64,000 nucleotides of DNA from WTFY01 sp965214675 (GCA_965214675.1 OZ243969.1:1798001-1862000); one strand, 5' to 3'; shown: positions 18,504 through 27,332, numbered from the stretch's first letter. The notes: generated from the sequence alone by a model not told the origin. Translations and numbers: made by a program.

Positions 18504-19370
18504 ATGCTCTGCAGTATGACAGGATTTGCACGCGTAGAGGATACCTGTGAACAGGGTAATTTGTGCTGGGAAGCGCGCTCAGTCAATCACCGGTATCTTG
18601 ACATCAGTTTCCGTATGCCAGAAGAGGTCCGCAGTCTGGAGGTACAACTGCGCAACCATCTCAAGAGTCGGCTTGCACGGGGGAAAATTGACTGTGCATT
18701 TCGTTACCGGATGACAGAAACGCAAACAGCGGAACTGGAGTTGAATGAGCCTTTACTGGGTAGTCTTCTACAACAAATTCGCAGCGTGAATGAAAGGTTG
18801 CCTGTATCCGCACCTGTGGCACCCACAGATATTCTGGCCTGGCCCGGTATGATACAGGCGGTTGAGAGGGATCGGGAAAGTTTTCATGCCGCCTGTTTCA
18901 ACTTGTTTGAGAAGGCGGTCGAGCAGCTTTCCGATATGCGTGCGGCTGAAGGACAACGCATTGAAAAGGTATTGCGAGATAAATGTGGTGATGTGAGAGC
19001 CATTGTCAGAAGTGTACGTACGCGGCATCCGCAGGTAGTGACTGCGATACGGGAAAAGCTTCAGCAACGCATTGAGGAGTTGATGGAGGCTGTAGACCAG
19101 ACACGTTTCGAGCAGGAACTTGTCTATCTTGTACAGAAGATGGATATTATGGAGGAGCTGGATCGCCTGGACAGCCATCTGGACGAAATGGCTTCAGTTC
19201 TTGCAGGCGCAGAGGCTAGCGGACGTCGCCTGGACTTTCTAATGCAGGAATTTCATCGTGAGGCAAATACATTGGGAGCAAAATCTGCAGATGTGGAAAC
19301 CTCCCAAGCTTCTATCGACCTGAAGGTCTTGATCGAGCAGATGCGTGAACAGGTTCAAAATGTGGAATAA
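18504..19370 (+). CDS. yicC: YicC family endoribonuclease
   Basis: YicC is a conserved protein of about 287 residues, recently recognised as an endoribonuclease. The product, 288 residues, starts SMTGFAR after three residues, as in the family, and has WEARSVNHRYLDISFRMPE, a coiled central region and the C-terminal HREANTLGAKSADVE motif. The domain order (YicC-like N-terminal, DUF1732 C-terminal) is intact. It is divergent from rph, the arrangement found in E. coli. The short asparaginase gene follows by 19 bp. Confidence 0.93.
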   Translation: MLCSMTGFARVEDTCEQGNLCWEARSVNHRYLDISFRMPEEVRSLEVQLRNHLKSRLARGKIDCAFRYRMTETQTAELELNEPLLGSLLQQIRSVNERLPVSAPVAPTDILAWPGMIQAVERDRESFHAACFNLFEKAVEQLSDMRAAEGQRIEKVLRDKCGDVRAIVRSVRTRHPQVVTAIREKLQQRIEELMEAVDQTRFEQELVYLVQKMDIMEELDRLDSHLDEMASVLAGAEASGRRLDFLMQEFHREANTLGAKSADVETSQASIDLKVLIEQMREQVQNVE

Positions 19371-19389
19371 ACTGTGAGTATCCCAGCCG

Positions 19390-19911
19390 ATGACAAATGA
19401 CGTTCACTCCAATAGGCATCAGGTAAAGATTTTCTGCACTGGCGGAACCCTGGACAAAGTGTATTTCGATGCCCTGAGCGAGTACCAGATTGGCGATCCC
19501 GTAGTATGCGATATTCTCAAAGAAGCTCGGGCGAGATTCCCACACGAGGTACGGTCCATCCTGAGAAAGGACAGCCTGGAGATTACTGCAGAAGACCGAC
19601 AGCAGATTGTAGAGCATGTCAAAGCGGAAGACTGTACACGCATCTTGATTACCCATGGTACGGATACCATGGTAGAAACCGCACAATGCCTGCAGCAAGT
19701 CCCTGGCAAAACGATTGTACTGACTGGAGCCATGCAACCTGCGCGGTTTCGCAATACAGATGCCATTTTTAATATTGGCTACGCGATTGCCGCAGCCCAG
19801 CACCTTCCTCACGGTGTTTATCTGGCGATGAACGGGCAGCTTTTCACCCCCGAATCAGTACAGAAGAACCGCGAGGCAGGGCAATTCGAGCAGATACAGG
19901 ACTTCAAATAA
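19390..19911 (+). CDS. Short asparaginase-domain protein
   Basis: This 173-residue protein contains only the N-terminal catalytic domain of L-asparaginases. TGGTLDK carries the first catalytic threonine, and ITHGTDTMVETA carries the second Thr-Asp pair, followed by TGAMQPARF. Full asparaginases are about 320-350 residues and include a second domain; stand-alone short forms occur in gammaproteobacteria. Without the C-terminal domain, asparagine hydrolysis cannot be assumed. The frame ends cleanly, and the following DNA is a decayed dnaJ-type gene, not the missing asparaginase half. It may be co-transcribed with yicC. Confidence 0.8.
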   Translation: MTNDVHSNRHQVKIFCTGGTLDKVYFDALSEYQIGDPVVCDILKEARARFPHEVRSILRKDSLEITAEDRQQIVEHVKAEDCTRILITHGTDTMVETAQCLQQVPGKTIVLTGAMQPARFRNTDAIFNIGYAIAAAQHLPHGVYLAMNGQLFTPESVQKNREAGQFEQIQDFK

Positions 19912-20343
19912 ACGTCGTTTCCAGGGTTTGAAAAAATATGTTCGCTTGCAAAATGGGCGTAATCTAGATTTGAAACTTCCTCCAGGAGTCACTTCGGGGG
20001 CAACGGATACGGCTTGCAGATCAGGGTGGGACAAGAAGCCGGGGAGGCCACAGAGGAGACCTATATTTTGAGGTCGCGATTCAACCGCACAGGCTATACA
20101 AGTTGGATGGCCGGGATATCTTGCTGGATTTGCCCATTTGCCCATGGGAGCTGCATCAGATGCGCACGTGCGGGTGTCTGCGCTTGGTGGGCGTGTACAA
20201 AGACGTATACCCATCGGCTCCAAGTCAGGTAACAGGTTGCGGCTGCATAAACGCGGCTTGCCCGGGTCTCCTGTAGGTAATCATATTGTCACGTTGCAAA
20301 TTGTCACACCTGAACCCAAATCCGAGCCGGACCGGGAATATTA
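19912..20343 (+). pseudogene. cbpA: Decayed DnaJ/CbpA co-chaperone, C-terminal domains only
   Basis: Translating all three forward frames gives collinear pieces of a CbpA/DnaJ C-terminal substrate-binding region. The pieces are LKLPPGVTSG (first frame), then DLYFEVAIQPHRLYKLDGRDILLDLP read in parts in a second frame, PWE, and then ASDAHVRVSALGGRV and GNRLRLHKRGLPGSP in a third frame, ending in a stop at 20343. At least two frameshifts separate them. The J domain is missing; the 5' side abuts the asparaginase stop. I see no way for this to make a working chaperone. Confidence 0.75.
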
Positions 20344-20452
20344 GTGCGAGATGGCAAGGTATTTTAAATTCAGGCCCCGAGAATACTTTTGACCACGTTT
20401 GCTCGTATAATCGTGGTCGGTCGAAATTCTAAGACAAAATAGTTCAATTATT

Positions 20453-21805
20453 ATGCTGAAAACCATGTTTCAAGCAGCTGTAATGGCAGTTCTGTTGGCA
20501 TCCATCTCTTTTATTTCCGGAGCCGCAGCCCCAGGTACAGACAGCCAAATTTTGCCTACGCTAGCACCGATGCTGGAGAAGACAACTCCAGCAGTTGTCA
20601 ACATTTCCACTACGGGCAAGGTAGTAGTGCGCGACCCGTTTTTTAATGACCCTTTCTTTCGAAGATTTTTTGACGTACCGCAACAACGACGGGAGCGACG
20701 TATCGCCGGCTTAGGGTCTGGCGTTATATTCGATGCTGATGATGGCTATATAGTGACAAACTCACACGTCATTGATAAGGCCGAGGACATTGTAGTCACT
20801 CTTGAGAATGGGCAACGCTTTAATGCCACGGTAATTGGGAAGGACCCGGGTGCCGACATTGCAGTGATTCAGGTTGAAGCAGACAACCTCACTGAGATTC
20901 CTCTGGGGGACTCGGATAGCCTGCGACAAGGGGACTTTGTGGTAGCGATAGGTAATCCCTTCGGGCTGGGACAAACGGTGACTTCTGGAATTGTCAGCGC
21001 ACTCGGCCGCAGTGGGCTCGGGATAGAGTCGTATGAAGATTTTATTCAGACAGACGCATCCATCAATCCCGGGAATTCGGGCGGGCCGCTGGTTAATTTG
21101 CATGGAGAATTGATTGGAATCAACACCGCCATCTACGGATCGGGAGGCAATATCGGGATCGGGTTTGCCATTCCTGTCAACATGGCAAGACAGATTACGG
21201 CCCAGTTGATTGAACATGGCGAAGTCAGGCGAGGTCGACTTGGATTTGTAGTGCAGGATTTGACTCCGGAACTGGCGGAGGCGTTCGGGGTAACCCGTAA
21301 AAAGGGTGTGGTGGTTGCACGTGTGGAAGCAAAGTCTCCTGCGCATAAAGCAGGTGTCAAAGTGGGGGACGTTATTGTAAAGGTGAATAGTCGTGAAGTA
21401 GAAAGTTCTGCCCAAGTGCGAAACGAAATTGGGTTGCTGCGTGTGGGCTCACAGGTCGAGATTGAAGTATTGCGTGATGGCAAGAAACGTCAGCTCAAGG
21501 CATCGGTTGGCAAACAACTGAAACAGACGGTCAGCGGGAAATCACTAAGCAACAAACTGGCAGGAGCCAAGCTTAGTGAGGCTTCAGAAGATCCTTCACG
21601 CGGAACTGCTGCGGGAATTGAGGTGGTTGATGCTGATGGCAGAGCGGCAGCTTCCGGCATTCGGAAAGGCGATATCATCATCAGTGTGAACAAAAAGCGG
21701 GTGAAGACGATGCGGGATATGCGAGCTGCCATCAAGAAAAACCCCAAAACACTGTTGCTGAATATTCAGCGTGAAACGCGAGGGCTGTTTATCCTCATCC
21801 GATAG
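20453..21805 (+). CDS. degQ: DegQ/DegP-type periplasmic serine endoprotease
   Basis: This 450-residue protein has a signal peptide (about residues 1-26, ending in an Ala-rich site) and a trypsin-like protease domain. The triad is His in TNSHVID near residue 105, Asp in GADIAV near 139, and Ser in NPGNSGGPL near 209. Two PDZ domains follow; the second has GIRKGDIIISVNKK. It degrades or chaperones misfolded periplasmic proteins. The length and the short Q-linker fit DegQ better than DegP. It is a single gene, convergent with moaD across 29 bp that include the small palindrome AACATGCATGTT. Confidence 0.93.
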   Translation: MLKTMFQAAVMAVLLASISFISGAAAPGTDSQILPTLAPMLEKTTPAVVNISTTGKVVVRDPFFNDPFFRRFFDVPQQRRERRIAGLGSGVIFDADDGYIVTNSHVIDKAEDIVVTLENGQRFNATVIGKDPGADIAVIQVEADNLTEIPLGDSDSLRQGDFVVAIGNPFGLGQTVTSGIVSALGRSGLGIESYEDFIQTDASINPGNSGGPLVNLHGELIGINTAIYGSGGNIGIGFAIPVNMARQITAQLIEHGEVRRGRLGFVVQDLTPELAEAFGVTRKKGVVVARVEAKSPAHKAGVKVGDVIVKVNSREVESSAQVRNEIGLLRVGSQVEIEVLRDGKKRQLKASVGKQLKQTVSGKSLSNKLAGAKLSEASEDPSRGTAAGIEVVDADGRAAASGIRKGDIIISVNKKRVKTMRDMRAAIKKNPKTLLLNIQRETRGLFILIR

Positions 21806-21834
21806 TCGCTTGAACATGCATGTTTTTGGACAGT

Positions 21835-22068
21835 TCATCCCCCAGTGACTGGCGGAAAGAAAGCCACCTCGTCACCGTCTTCGACGATATGTGCAAAATC
21901 TGCGTATTCCTGATTGATAGCCACTAACACCCGCTCAGGCCGCTGCATGCCGCTTGTTGTCTGATGCCAAATTTCTTCTACAGTGGCCCGTCCCGTTATC
22001 GAGATTTCATCACTCGAACGCCCAATCGTTTCTCGCAGACTCGCAAAATACTTTACATGGACGGACAT
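21835..22068 (-). CDS. moaD: Molybdopterin synthase sulfur-carrier subunit
   Basis: This 77-residue ubiquitin-fold protein starts VHVKYFASLRETIG and ends with the Gly-Gly tail (FFPPVTGG) that becomes the thiocarboxylate donating sulfur to cyclic pyranopterin. The length is normal (about 80). Its partner MoaE is not in the window. moaC begins 86 bp away on the opposite strand, so the two molybdenum-cofactor genes may share a divergent control region. Molybdopterin enzymes must lie elsewhere in the genome. Confidence 0.92.
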   Translation of the reverse strand: MSVHVKYFASLRETIGRSSDEISITGRATVEEIWHQTTSGMQRPERVLVAINQEYADFAHIVEDGDEVAFFPPVTGG

Positions 22069-22153
22069 TGCTGTACCTCAGTATTTGATCGACAATGTGA
22101 AAGGTTTGCATCGAATAGTACCATTACTATTTTGGAAATATGGAGTCAATGAC

Positions 22154-22636
22154 GTGACTAGATTTACGCATTTCAATCCTGCAGGAGAAGCGCACATGGT
22201 CGATATTGGCGGAAAGCCGGTTACCCGCCGTGTTGCTGTTGCAGATGGAAGAATATGCATGCATACAGAAACATTGCATAGCATACAAAAGGGCAGTCAT
22301 AAAAAGGGTGACGTGCTGGGTATTGCGCGGATTGCCGGCATAGCAGGTGCAAAAAAAACCTCGGATCTGGTTCCTTTGTGTCATTCGATACCCCTGACAT
22401 CGGTGCAGGTCGAGTTTGCGTTCGAAGATACCGTGCCAGCTGTGTATTGCAAGGCTACCGTGGAAACACTCGGCCAGACAGGTGCGGAAATGGAAGCACT
22501 GACTGCCGTGCAGATCGCTTTATTGACAATCTATGATATGTGCAAGGCAAAAGATCGAGGCATGACCATGCAAGCAATTGGCTTGGTACGGAAGTCTGGC
22601 GGCAAGTCTGGTGAGTGGGAGCGTGATGGACAGTAA
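22154..22636 (+). CDS. moaC: Cyclic pyranopterin monophosphate synthase
   Basis: MoaC, with MoaA, makes cPMP, the first stable intermediate of molybdenum cofactor synthesis. The product has GEAHMVDIGGKPVTRR, KGDVLGIARIAGIAGAKKTSDLVPLCHSIPL (read in parts, with the catalytic KKT and the LCHSIPL motif), ETLGQTGAEMEALTAVQIALLTIYDMCKA and KSGGKSG at the C-terminus. Starting at the GTG at 22154 gives 160 residues, the usual size. The frame is open back to 21983, but those residues overlap moaD and are not MoaC-like. Confidence 0.93.
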   Translation: MTRFTHFNPAGEAHMVDIGGKPVTRRVAVADGRICMHTETLHSIQKGSHKKGDVLGIARIAGIAGAKKTSDLVPLCHSIPLTSVQVEFAFEDTVPAVYCKATVETLGQTGAEMEALTAVQIALLTIYDMCKAKDRGMTMQAIGLVRKSGGKSGEWERDGQ

Positions 22637-22708
22637 CTTCAGGGCAGGAAAATCCGGGCTTGTTCATCTGCAGTATATGACGCATTCAAGCAGCCTCACC
22701 ATGCAGTC

Positions 22709-23749
22709 ATGAGCCCTGCATTCAGTGAGCAACTACTGGTCTGGTTTGATCGGCATGGCCGTAAAGATCTCCCATGGCAACGCGATCGTGACCCCTACCG
22801 AATCTGGATTTCGGAAATCATGCTGCAGCAGACACGCGTGGATACTGTGATTCCTTACTATGAAAGATTTATACATCGCTTTTCGGACATAGAAAAGCTG
22901 GCCGTTGCAGACATTGATGAGGTGTTGCACTACTGGACAGGGCTGGGGTATTACGCACGTGCACGTAATATGCATAAAGCTGCGCGAGAACTTTGCAGAC
23001 GGTCTCAAGGGAAGTTTCCTGAAGATATAGACGCAATGACTGCTCTGCCTGGTATAGGGCGCTCCACAGCTGCAGCTGTACTGGCACTTAGCTTTGGCCA
23101 GCGTCATGCCATTTTGGATGGCAATGTAAAGCGTGTATTGACGAGATATTTCGAAGTAGAGGGATGGCCTGGTAAAGCCAAGGTGGAGAAGCAGCTCTGG
23201 GCAAGTGCAGAGTCTCTGCTGCCTGATTATCGCATGGCAGACTACACGCAGGCTTTGATGGATCTCGGGGCAACGCTATGCACGCGGGTACGACCGGCCT
23301 GCAGGCAGTGTCCGGTTCAGGGTAATTGCATCGCGTTCAAAAAATGTCGACAACATGAACTGCCTGCACCCCGACCTACTCGCGATTTACCCCGCCGGAA
23401 TGTCCATGTAGCACTGATTCGAAACAAGGAAAATGCGGTGTGGTTGGAGAGGCGACCTTCAACTGGAATTTGGGGCGGGCTCTACAGCTTCCCTGAATTC
23501 GAGAAGGAAGCTGACTTACAGAAGTGGCTGACAGATACGTGTAAAATGGACAACCTGACAGTGAGGATGTTGCCCGTAATTACGCATACTTTCTCACATT
23601 TTCGGCTTCACATGCACCCGAAGGTGGTGTTGATGGAAAACAACCCCATTGGTGTGATGGAAGATGATGACGGGGTTTGGTATAAAGCCATCGGTGAAAA
23701 GATTGGCCTAGCAGCCCCTGTTCGCAAGGCCTTACAGCAAGTAATTTGA
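22709..23749 (+). CDS. mutY: A/G-specific adenine glycosylase
   Basis: MutY removes adenine mispaired with 8-oxoguanine. The 346-residue protein has LPWQRDRDPYRIWISEIMLQQT with the catalytic glutamate, the helix-hairpin-helix LPGIGRSTAAA, the catalytic aspartate in LDGNVKRVL, and the [4Fe-4S] loop CTRVRPACRQCPVQGNC. A C-terminal NUDIX-like domain (GGLYSFPEFE) recognises 8-oxoG. yggX follows 19 bp later in the same direction, the classic gammaproteobacterial pair. Confidence 0.96.
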   Translation: MSPAFSEQLLVWFDRHGRKDLPWQRDRDPYRIWISEIMLQQTRVDTVIPYYERFIHRFSDIEKLAVADIDEVLHYWTGLGYYARARNMHKAARELCRRSQGKFPEDIDAMTALPGIGRSTAAAVLALSFGQRHAILDGNVKRVLTRYFEVEGWPGKAKVEKQLWASAESLLPDYRMADYTQALMDLGATLCTRVRPACRQCPVQGNCIAFKKCRQHELPAPRPTRDLPRRNVHVALIRNKENAVWLERRPSTGIWGGLYSFPEFEKEADLQKWLTDTCKMDNLTVRMLPVITHTFSHFRLHMHPKVVLMENNPIGVMEDDDGVWYKAIGEKIGLAAPVRKALQQVI

Positions 23750-23768
23750 TGTACAAGGGAAAACATTC

Positions 23769-24047
23769 ATGGCACGTATGGTTCAATGTGTAAAGCTTCA
23801 TAAGGAAGCGGAAGGACTTGAATACATGCCGTATCCGGGAGAACTCGGACAGAAAATTTACGATAATGTTTCCAAAGAGGGGTGGCAACAGTGGGTAGGT
23901 CATCAGACCATGCTGATGAACGAATACAGATTGACGCCTGTTGACCCCAAAGCACGAAAGTTTCTAGAAGAGGAAATGGAGAAATTCTTTTTTGGCGAAG
24001 GGTCGGAAAAACCCAAGGAATTTGTGGACCCCGACAGCAGGCAATAG
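23769..24047 (+). CDS. yggX: Probable Fe(2+)-trafficking protein
   Basis: This small 92-residue protein matches YggX, which protects Fe-S clusters such as that of MutY from oxidative damage and is proposed to carry Fe(II). Family features are RMVQCVKL with the key cysteine near position 7, EGLEYMPYPGELG, WQQWVGHQTMLMNEYRL and FLEEEMEKFFF. It follows mutY, probably on the same transcript, and ends 78 bp before tRNA-Phe. Confidence 0.95.
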   Translation: MARMVQCVKLHKEAEGLEYMPYPGELGQKIYDNVSKEGWQQWVGHQTMLMNEYRLTPVDPKARKFLEEEMEKFFFGEGSEKPKEFVDPDSRQ

Positions 24048-24125
24048 TCAACTCGGAGTTCAAGTCGATCCCTTCATAATTGGAAGTCTCCGTTAAATTA
24101 CAGCCTTAACAAGACCTTCAGCTCT

Positions 24126-24201
24126 GGCCAGGTAGCTCAGTCGGTAGAGCAGTGGACTGAAAATCCTCGTGTCGGTGGTTCGATTCCGCCCCTGGCCACC
24201 A
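24126..24201 (+). tRNA. pheT-type: tRNA-Phe (GAA)
   Basis: The 76-nt cloverleaf has acceptor stem GGCCAGG/CCTGGCC, D arm GCTC...GAGC, anticodon loop CTGAAAA (anticodon GAA), T-loop TTCGATT and an encoded CCA end. The anticodon stem has one U-U mismatch. Its 3' 45 nt plus one base are repeated at 33999, making this the intact integration target of the island. Confidence 0.95.
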
Positions 24202-24202
24202 T
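24157..24202 (+). repeat. Left attachment repeat (attL) in the 3' end of tRNA-Phe
   Basis: These 46 bp, from the anticodon loop to one base past the CCA end, are identical to 33999-34044. Bases on both sides of the two copies differ. Tyrosine integrases typically use tRNA 3' ends in this way. Confidence 0.9.
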
Positions 24203-24291
24203 TAAATCAGTTAGTTATAAAAATTTTGTTTCTAATAGAGTCGATAGTTTTGATTTTCCACCATTCTTCCACCAACTAAATTTATTATTCG

Positions 24292-24312
24292 GGTTCAATG
24301 GTACATTGAACC
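24292..24312. repeat. Perfect inverted repeat near the left end of the island
   Basis: Arms GGTTCAATG and CATTGAACC flank a 3-nt centre (GTA). It lies between tRNA-Phe and the globin gene, whose stop is at 24444. It has no T-run, so it looks more like a protein-binding or recombination site than a terminator. Confidence 0.5.
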
Positions 24313-24443
24313 GCGGACTCACATTATTGATTGTTTATAAACTTTCCCACATGGCTACGGCCAACAAGGATGTAAAATTGCGGGCATGCGCTAACCTAAA
24401 AAACTGTGGTTGGATCTCTAACAAGACAATGTAATATTTCATT

Positions 24444-24848
24444 TTAATAAGCTCCAGATTTCATCACATCTGCCACTGTTGTGTATGTGATAGTCCATGC
24501 TTCTCTAGTTTCAGGTGTGAATTCATCTTTTAAACCCTTTTCTAGGGTCCAAAGTAATGCTTCACCAACTTTGTCATAATCTTCAGCTTTAACGCCATAC
24601 GAGACATGTTTGTTACCTAATTCTTTGATTGGATCTAATAAAGGTTCTAAATCATCAAGGCTATTTACTGCAAGTGTGATCATTTGCATGAGTTTTTTCC
24701 CTTGTTCTTTCATATCGCCTTTGAAATAGGGTTTAACTTCTGGGTAAATTTCAAATAAACGGGTGTAGAACATATCAGCAGCCACTTCGCTTATAGGGGT
24801 TACTTTTGACCAAGAATTTTTAACAAGCTCTTTTTGTTCTGGTGTCAT
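24444..24848 (-). CDS. Single-domain haem globin (Vitreoscilla-type)
   Basis: This 134-residue protein has a complete globin fold. Phe27-Tyr28 lies at the B-helix distal side, Pro and Phe occur in the C/CD region (YPEVKPYF), the proximal histidine is His81 in NKHVSYGV, and a G/H helix region follows (EAWTITYTTVADVM). It lacks the FAD/NAD reductase domain of flavohaemoglobins, so it needs an outside electron donor. Such globins bind O2 and scavenge NO. Its ATG overlaps the stop of the upstream cytochrome c by one base (TAATG), so it is the last gene of the five-gene redox operon. A role in NO removal or O2 supply for the module is inference. Confidence 0.88.
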   Translation of the reverse strand: MTPEQKELVKNSWSKVTPISEVAADMFYTRLFEIYPEVKPYFKGDMKEQGKKLMQMITLAVNSLDDLEPLLDPIKELGNKHVSYGVKAEDYDKVGEALLWTLEKGLKDEFTPETREAWTITYTTVADVMKSGAY

Positions 24849-25240
24849 TATTTTTCCTTTTTTATGTTGATATAGTGTTGAGCAAGTTCAGTCATATAGT
24901 CTACAGCTGCTTTTACTTCTTCATCGGTTAATGATTCGTTACCGCCTTTCGCTGGCATCATAGAATCATCTGGACCAAAAAATCCTTCTATAGCATGCGT
25001 ATAGAGTATTTCAGTTTCTTGCTCTAAACGTTTTTCCCAATCTCCTGGAATTAATGGGTTTGGGGAATCCGCTATTCCGTATGCATGGCAGTTTTCACAT
25101 GTATCTAGCCAAATTGAGCGTCCATGCTCCAAGTGAGTTCCTTCAAACTTGATGTATTCAGTCTTTTCAGCATGCAATACATTGTTTAAAAGTACGCATG
25201 CTGTAAATATAAGGATTGTTGTTGGTTTAAGCTTAGCCAC
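24848..25240 (-). CDS. Small periplasmic class I cytochrome c
   Basis: This 130-residue protein has a signal peptide (residues 1-24, ending LHA), one haem motif CENCH, and a plausible Met ligand in SMMPAKGG, followed by LTDEEVKAAVDYM, the C-terminal helix of c5-like cytochromes. It should carry single electrons in the periplasm. Its start overlaps the end of the Tll0287-like gene by 8 bp and its stop overlaps the globin start, so it is tightly coupled to the module. Confidence 0.88.
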   Translation of the reverse strand: MAKLKPTTILIFTACVLLNNVLHAEKTEYIKFEGTHLEHGRSIWLDTCENCHAYGIADSPNPLIPGDWEKRLEQETEILYTHAIEGFFGPDDSMMPAKGGNESLTDEEVKAAVDYMTELAQHYINIKKEK

Positions 25241-25841
25241 TAACTGGAATACGTATTACTACGCCACCCATTACGTCGCCGACTTTGAAATCATCTTTAG
25301 GTGTATCTTTATGTCCGTTATGACAGCTTGCGCAAACAGGTGCTACTGCGGTGTCAGCATAAACAGCAGTAAAGTACGTAACTCCACCCAACTCTTCTGT
25401 GGTGTAGTAATTTTGTCCTTTGTTTTCAGCTACAAACTTTAAACCTTCTTTTTCTGCATTGGTTTCGGGTGCATTTTGCTTATTAATTGGCCATAGCGAT
25501 TGCAATGAGTAGCTGAAATTAATGTCTGGATTCTTTTCAGCTTTCTCTGCAACCATTTCCGCACCAAATCGAAACATTTGGGCAGGTAAGACTAATGCTT
25601 TATCGTCATCAAAATGTTCACTGGCTTTAATTACTTTTTCTTTCTTCACTAGCCGGTTCACAATTTTCTTTGTATAAACCGCTCGATCAGAATCCATTAC
25701 CATATGTAATGCATCGGCCATGGTTCTTGGTGTGATGGATGGAATATCACCTGCATCTGATGCCCAGACAATGCTTGCACCTAATGCAGTGACACATACA
25801 AAGGATAATAATATCCATGACTCCCTTAGTTTACTTTTCAT
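25233..25841 (-). CDS. Tll0287-like (DUF3365) periplasmic haem protein
   Basis: This 202-residue protein has a Sec signal peptide (about residues 1-27, ending VWA) and a domain resembling the Tll0287/DUF3365 family. These are PAS-like haem-binding sensor or electron-transfer domains; the family ends with a CxxCH motif, here CASCHNGHKDTPKDDF, after YYTTEELGG and YFTAVYADTAVAP. The c-type haem is thus seen directly; its role is not known. It sits between the multihaem cytochrome and the small cytochrome c in the same operon. It could be a redox or NO sensor, or an electron carrier. Confidence 0.75.
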   Translation of the reverse strand: MKSKLRESWILLSFVCVTALGASIVWASDAGDIPSITPRTMADALHMVMDSDRAVYTKKIVNRLVKKEKVIKASEHFDDDKALVLPAQMFRFGAEMVAEKAEKNPDINFSYSLQSLWPINKQNAPETNAEKEGLKFVAENKGQNYYTTEELGGVTYFTAVYADTAVAPVCASCHNGHKDTPKDDFKVGDVMGGVVIRIPVSG

Positions 25842-25919
25842 AATTTCCTCTTAGTTTTTAGGTTGGGGGAAGTTAAATTAAAATAGCAATATGTTTTTTC
25901 ATTTGAGAATTTATTTCTT

Positions 25920-27320
25920 TTATTCATTATTCTTTTTATTTAAGTGCTGCTCGTTATCTTTACGCGCAAGATCTGTACTTTCTATATGCACAGTAGGTTG
26001 ACCATTGAAGTTGTTGTTTATTAACTTTTGATCAGCTAATGCATTAATCGAAAAGCCCAAGCCATGACAATGCAGGCAGGATGAACGAATCATTTTGCTG
26101 TTGGGTGAAAGGTTTCCGCTTTGGTTATGATCAACCATTACGCGTGTTAACCATTCATTTACATCGTATTCCACTCTTGGCATATGACAGCTGGCGCATG
26201 AAACACCTGTAATAGAGTCATCGTTACTCTTAACTTGTTGTTGCCATAATTCATAATGGGGCGAATCTTTGTAAGCAAGAGTGTGATCATCTGCATGACA
26301 ATCTAAACAGCTTTCAACTGCAGCCAAAGTTGTATCGAATCGATGTGCTCCATGGCAACTTACACATGCAAGTTCGTTATGTGCAGCACTTTTATTCATC
26401 GGCAGCTGAGCATCTTTGGGGGTCATGGGAGAAAGCCCGACTGCCAAACGCATTCCATGTTTACCTAATTTAAATCTCTCAACCTCAGTACCATGACAAG
26501 TTTGGCAGCTTTCTATACCTGGGTGGTCATTCCATGCAGAAAGTTCGTTTTGCTCGTTGCGAATTTGATGGCAGCCACTACAATTCACTCCTGCTTTGGA
26601 ATGTGCGGTTTCCAACCAGTCACGATGAATGACATTGTCATTGTTAGAGGTTTCAGGTGCATCTACATCGGTTGATTGCAATGTTTGAACAGGATATAAG
26701 TCGCGTGGATACCCGAGAATTTCATCCAGTACATTTAAAAATTCGCTTTCAGGTAAATGTGGATTAGGCATGTGCATGGGGGCATCCATATGTTTAACAA
26801 GAAAGTCGGTATACAAGGCGCGGTTGTTATGAAAGTTATGGCATCCGGAATCTTTACATGTGGTGAACTCCATATCGATGTGTGATGGCCTTTCTTCACC
26901 AACATCTTCATGACAATGAAAGCAAAAATCTATGGGTTGGGTAAAACCATCTTTTTGTGTGATCTCAGGCTTATGTTCAACATGACAACTTGTACACATG
27001 AGTGCATTTATTTTTTCTAGTCTATTTGCATTCCTTGGGTCTTTAAATTTTGAGCGAGGGTGTGAATCAAACGGTTTTACGCGTTGATCTCCATGGCAAT
27101 TGATGCAGGCTTCTTGTAGCACTTCACCACCTCCAAATGCATTTGTATGGCAACTCTCGCAAGCGTTCTCCAATTGATGGTGACCCGCACTTAAATCCCC
27201 AGGCATAAAAATAGCTTTGCTTACACCATCTCCTAATAACTGATAAACAAAAATCAGTACCAGTAAAGCACTTGCAATAAACCAAATGGTCCAAATTTTT
27301 AAAGTACTTTTTTTGGTCAT
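25920..27320 (-). CDS. Membrane-anchored undecahaem cytochrome c
   Basis: The 466-residue protein has one N-terminal membrane anchor (about residues 9-30) and then eleven haem-binding motifs. In order they are CESCH, CINCH, CTSCH, CFHCH, CKDSGCH (the CX4CH variant), CSGCH, CQTCH, CVSCH, CLDCH, CASCH and CLHCH. There is no CXXCK motif, so it lacks the signature active site of NrfA or octahaem nitrite reductase. The second half (SPHYELW, GVSCASCHMP, VDHN, CLHCH) is reminiscent of the hydroxylamine oxidoreductase superfamily; that link is inference. It probably faces the periplasm and takes electrons from the upstream membrane flavoprotein. A terminal reductase function for a nitrogen oxide is possible but unproven. 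Confidence 0.82.
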   Translation of the reverse strand: MTKKSTLKIWTIWFIASALLVLIFVYQLLGDGVSKAIFMPGDLSAGHHQLENACESCHTNAFGGGEVLQEACINCHGDQRVKPFDSHPRSKFKDPRNANRLEKINALMCTSCHVEHKPEITQKDGFTQPIDFCFHCHEDVGEERPSHIDMEFTTCKDSGCHNFHNNRALYTDFLVKHMDAPMHMPNPHLPESEFLNVLDEILGYPRDLYPVQTLQSTDVDAPETSNNDNVIHRDWLETAHSKAGVNCSGCHQIRNEQNELSAWNDHPGIESCQTCHGTEVERFKLGKHGMRLAVGLSPMTPKDAQLPMNKSAAHNELACVSCHGAHRFDTTLAAVESCLDCHADDHTLAYKDSPHYELWQQQVKSNDDSITGVSCASCHMPRVEYDVNEWLTRVMVDHNQSGNLSPNSKMIRSSCLHCHGLGFSINALADQKLINNNFNGQPTVHIESTDLARKDNEQHLNKKNNE

Positions 27321-27332
27321 ATAAATTCACTT

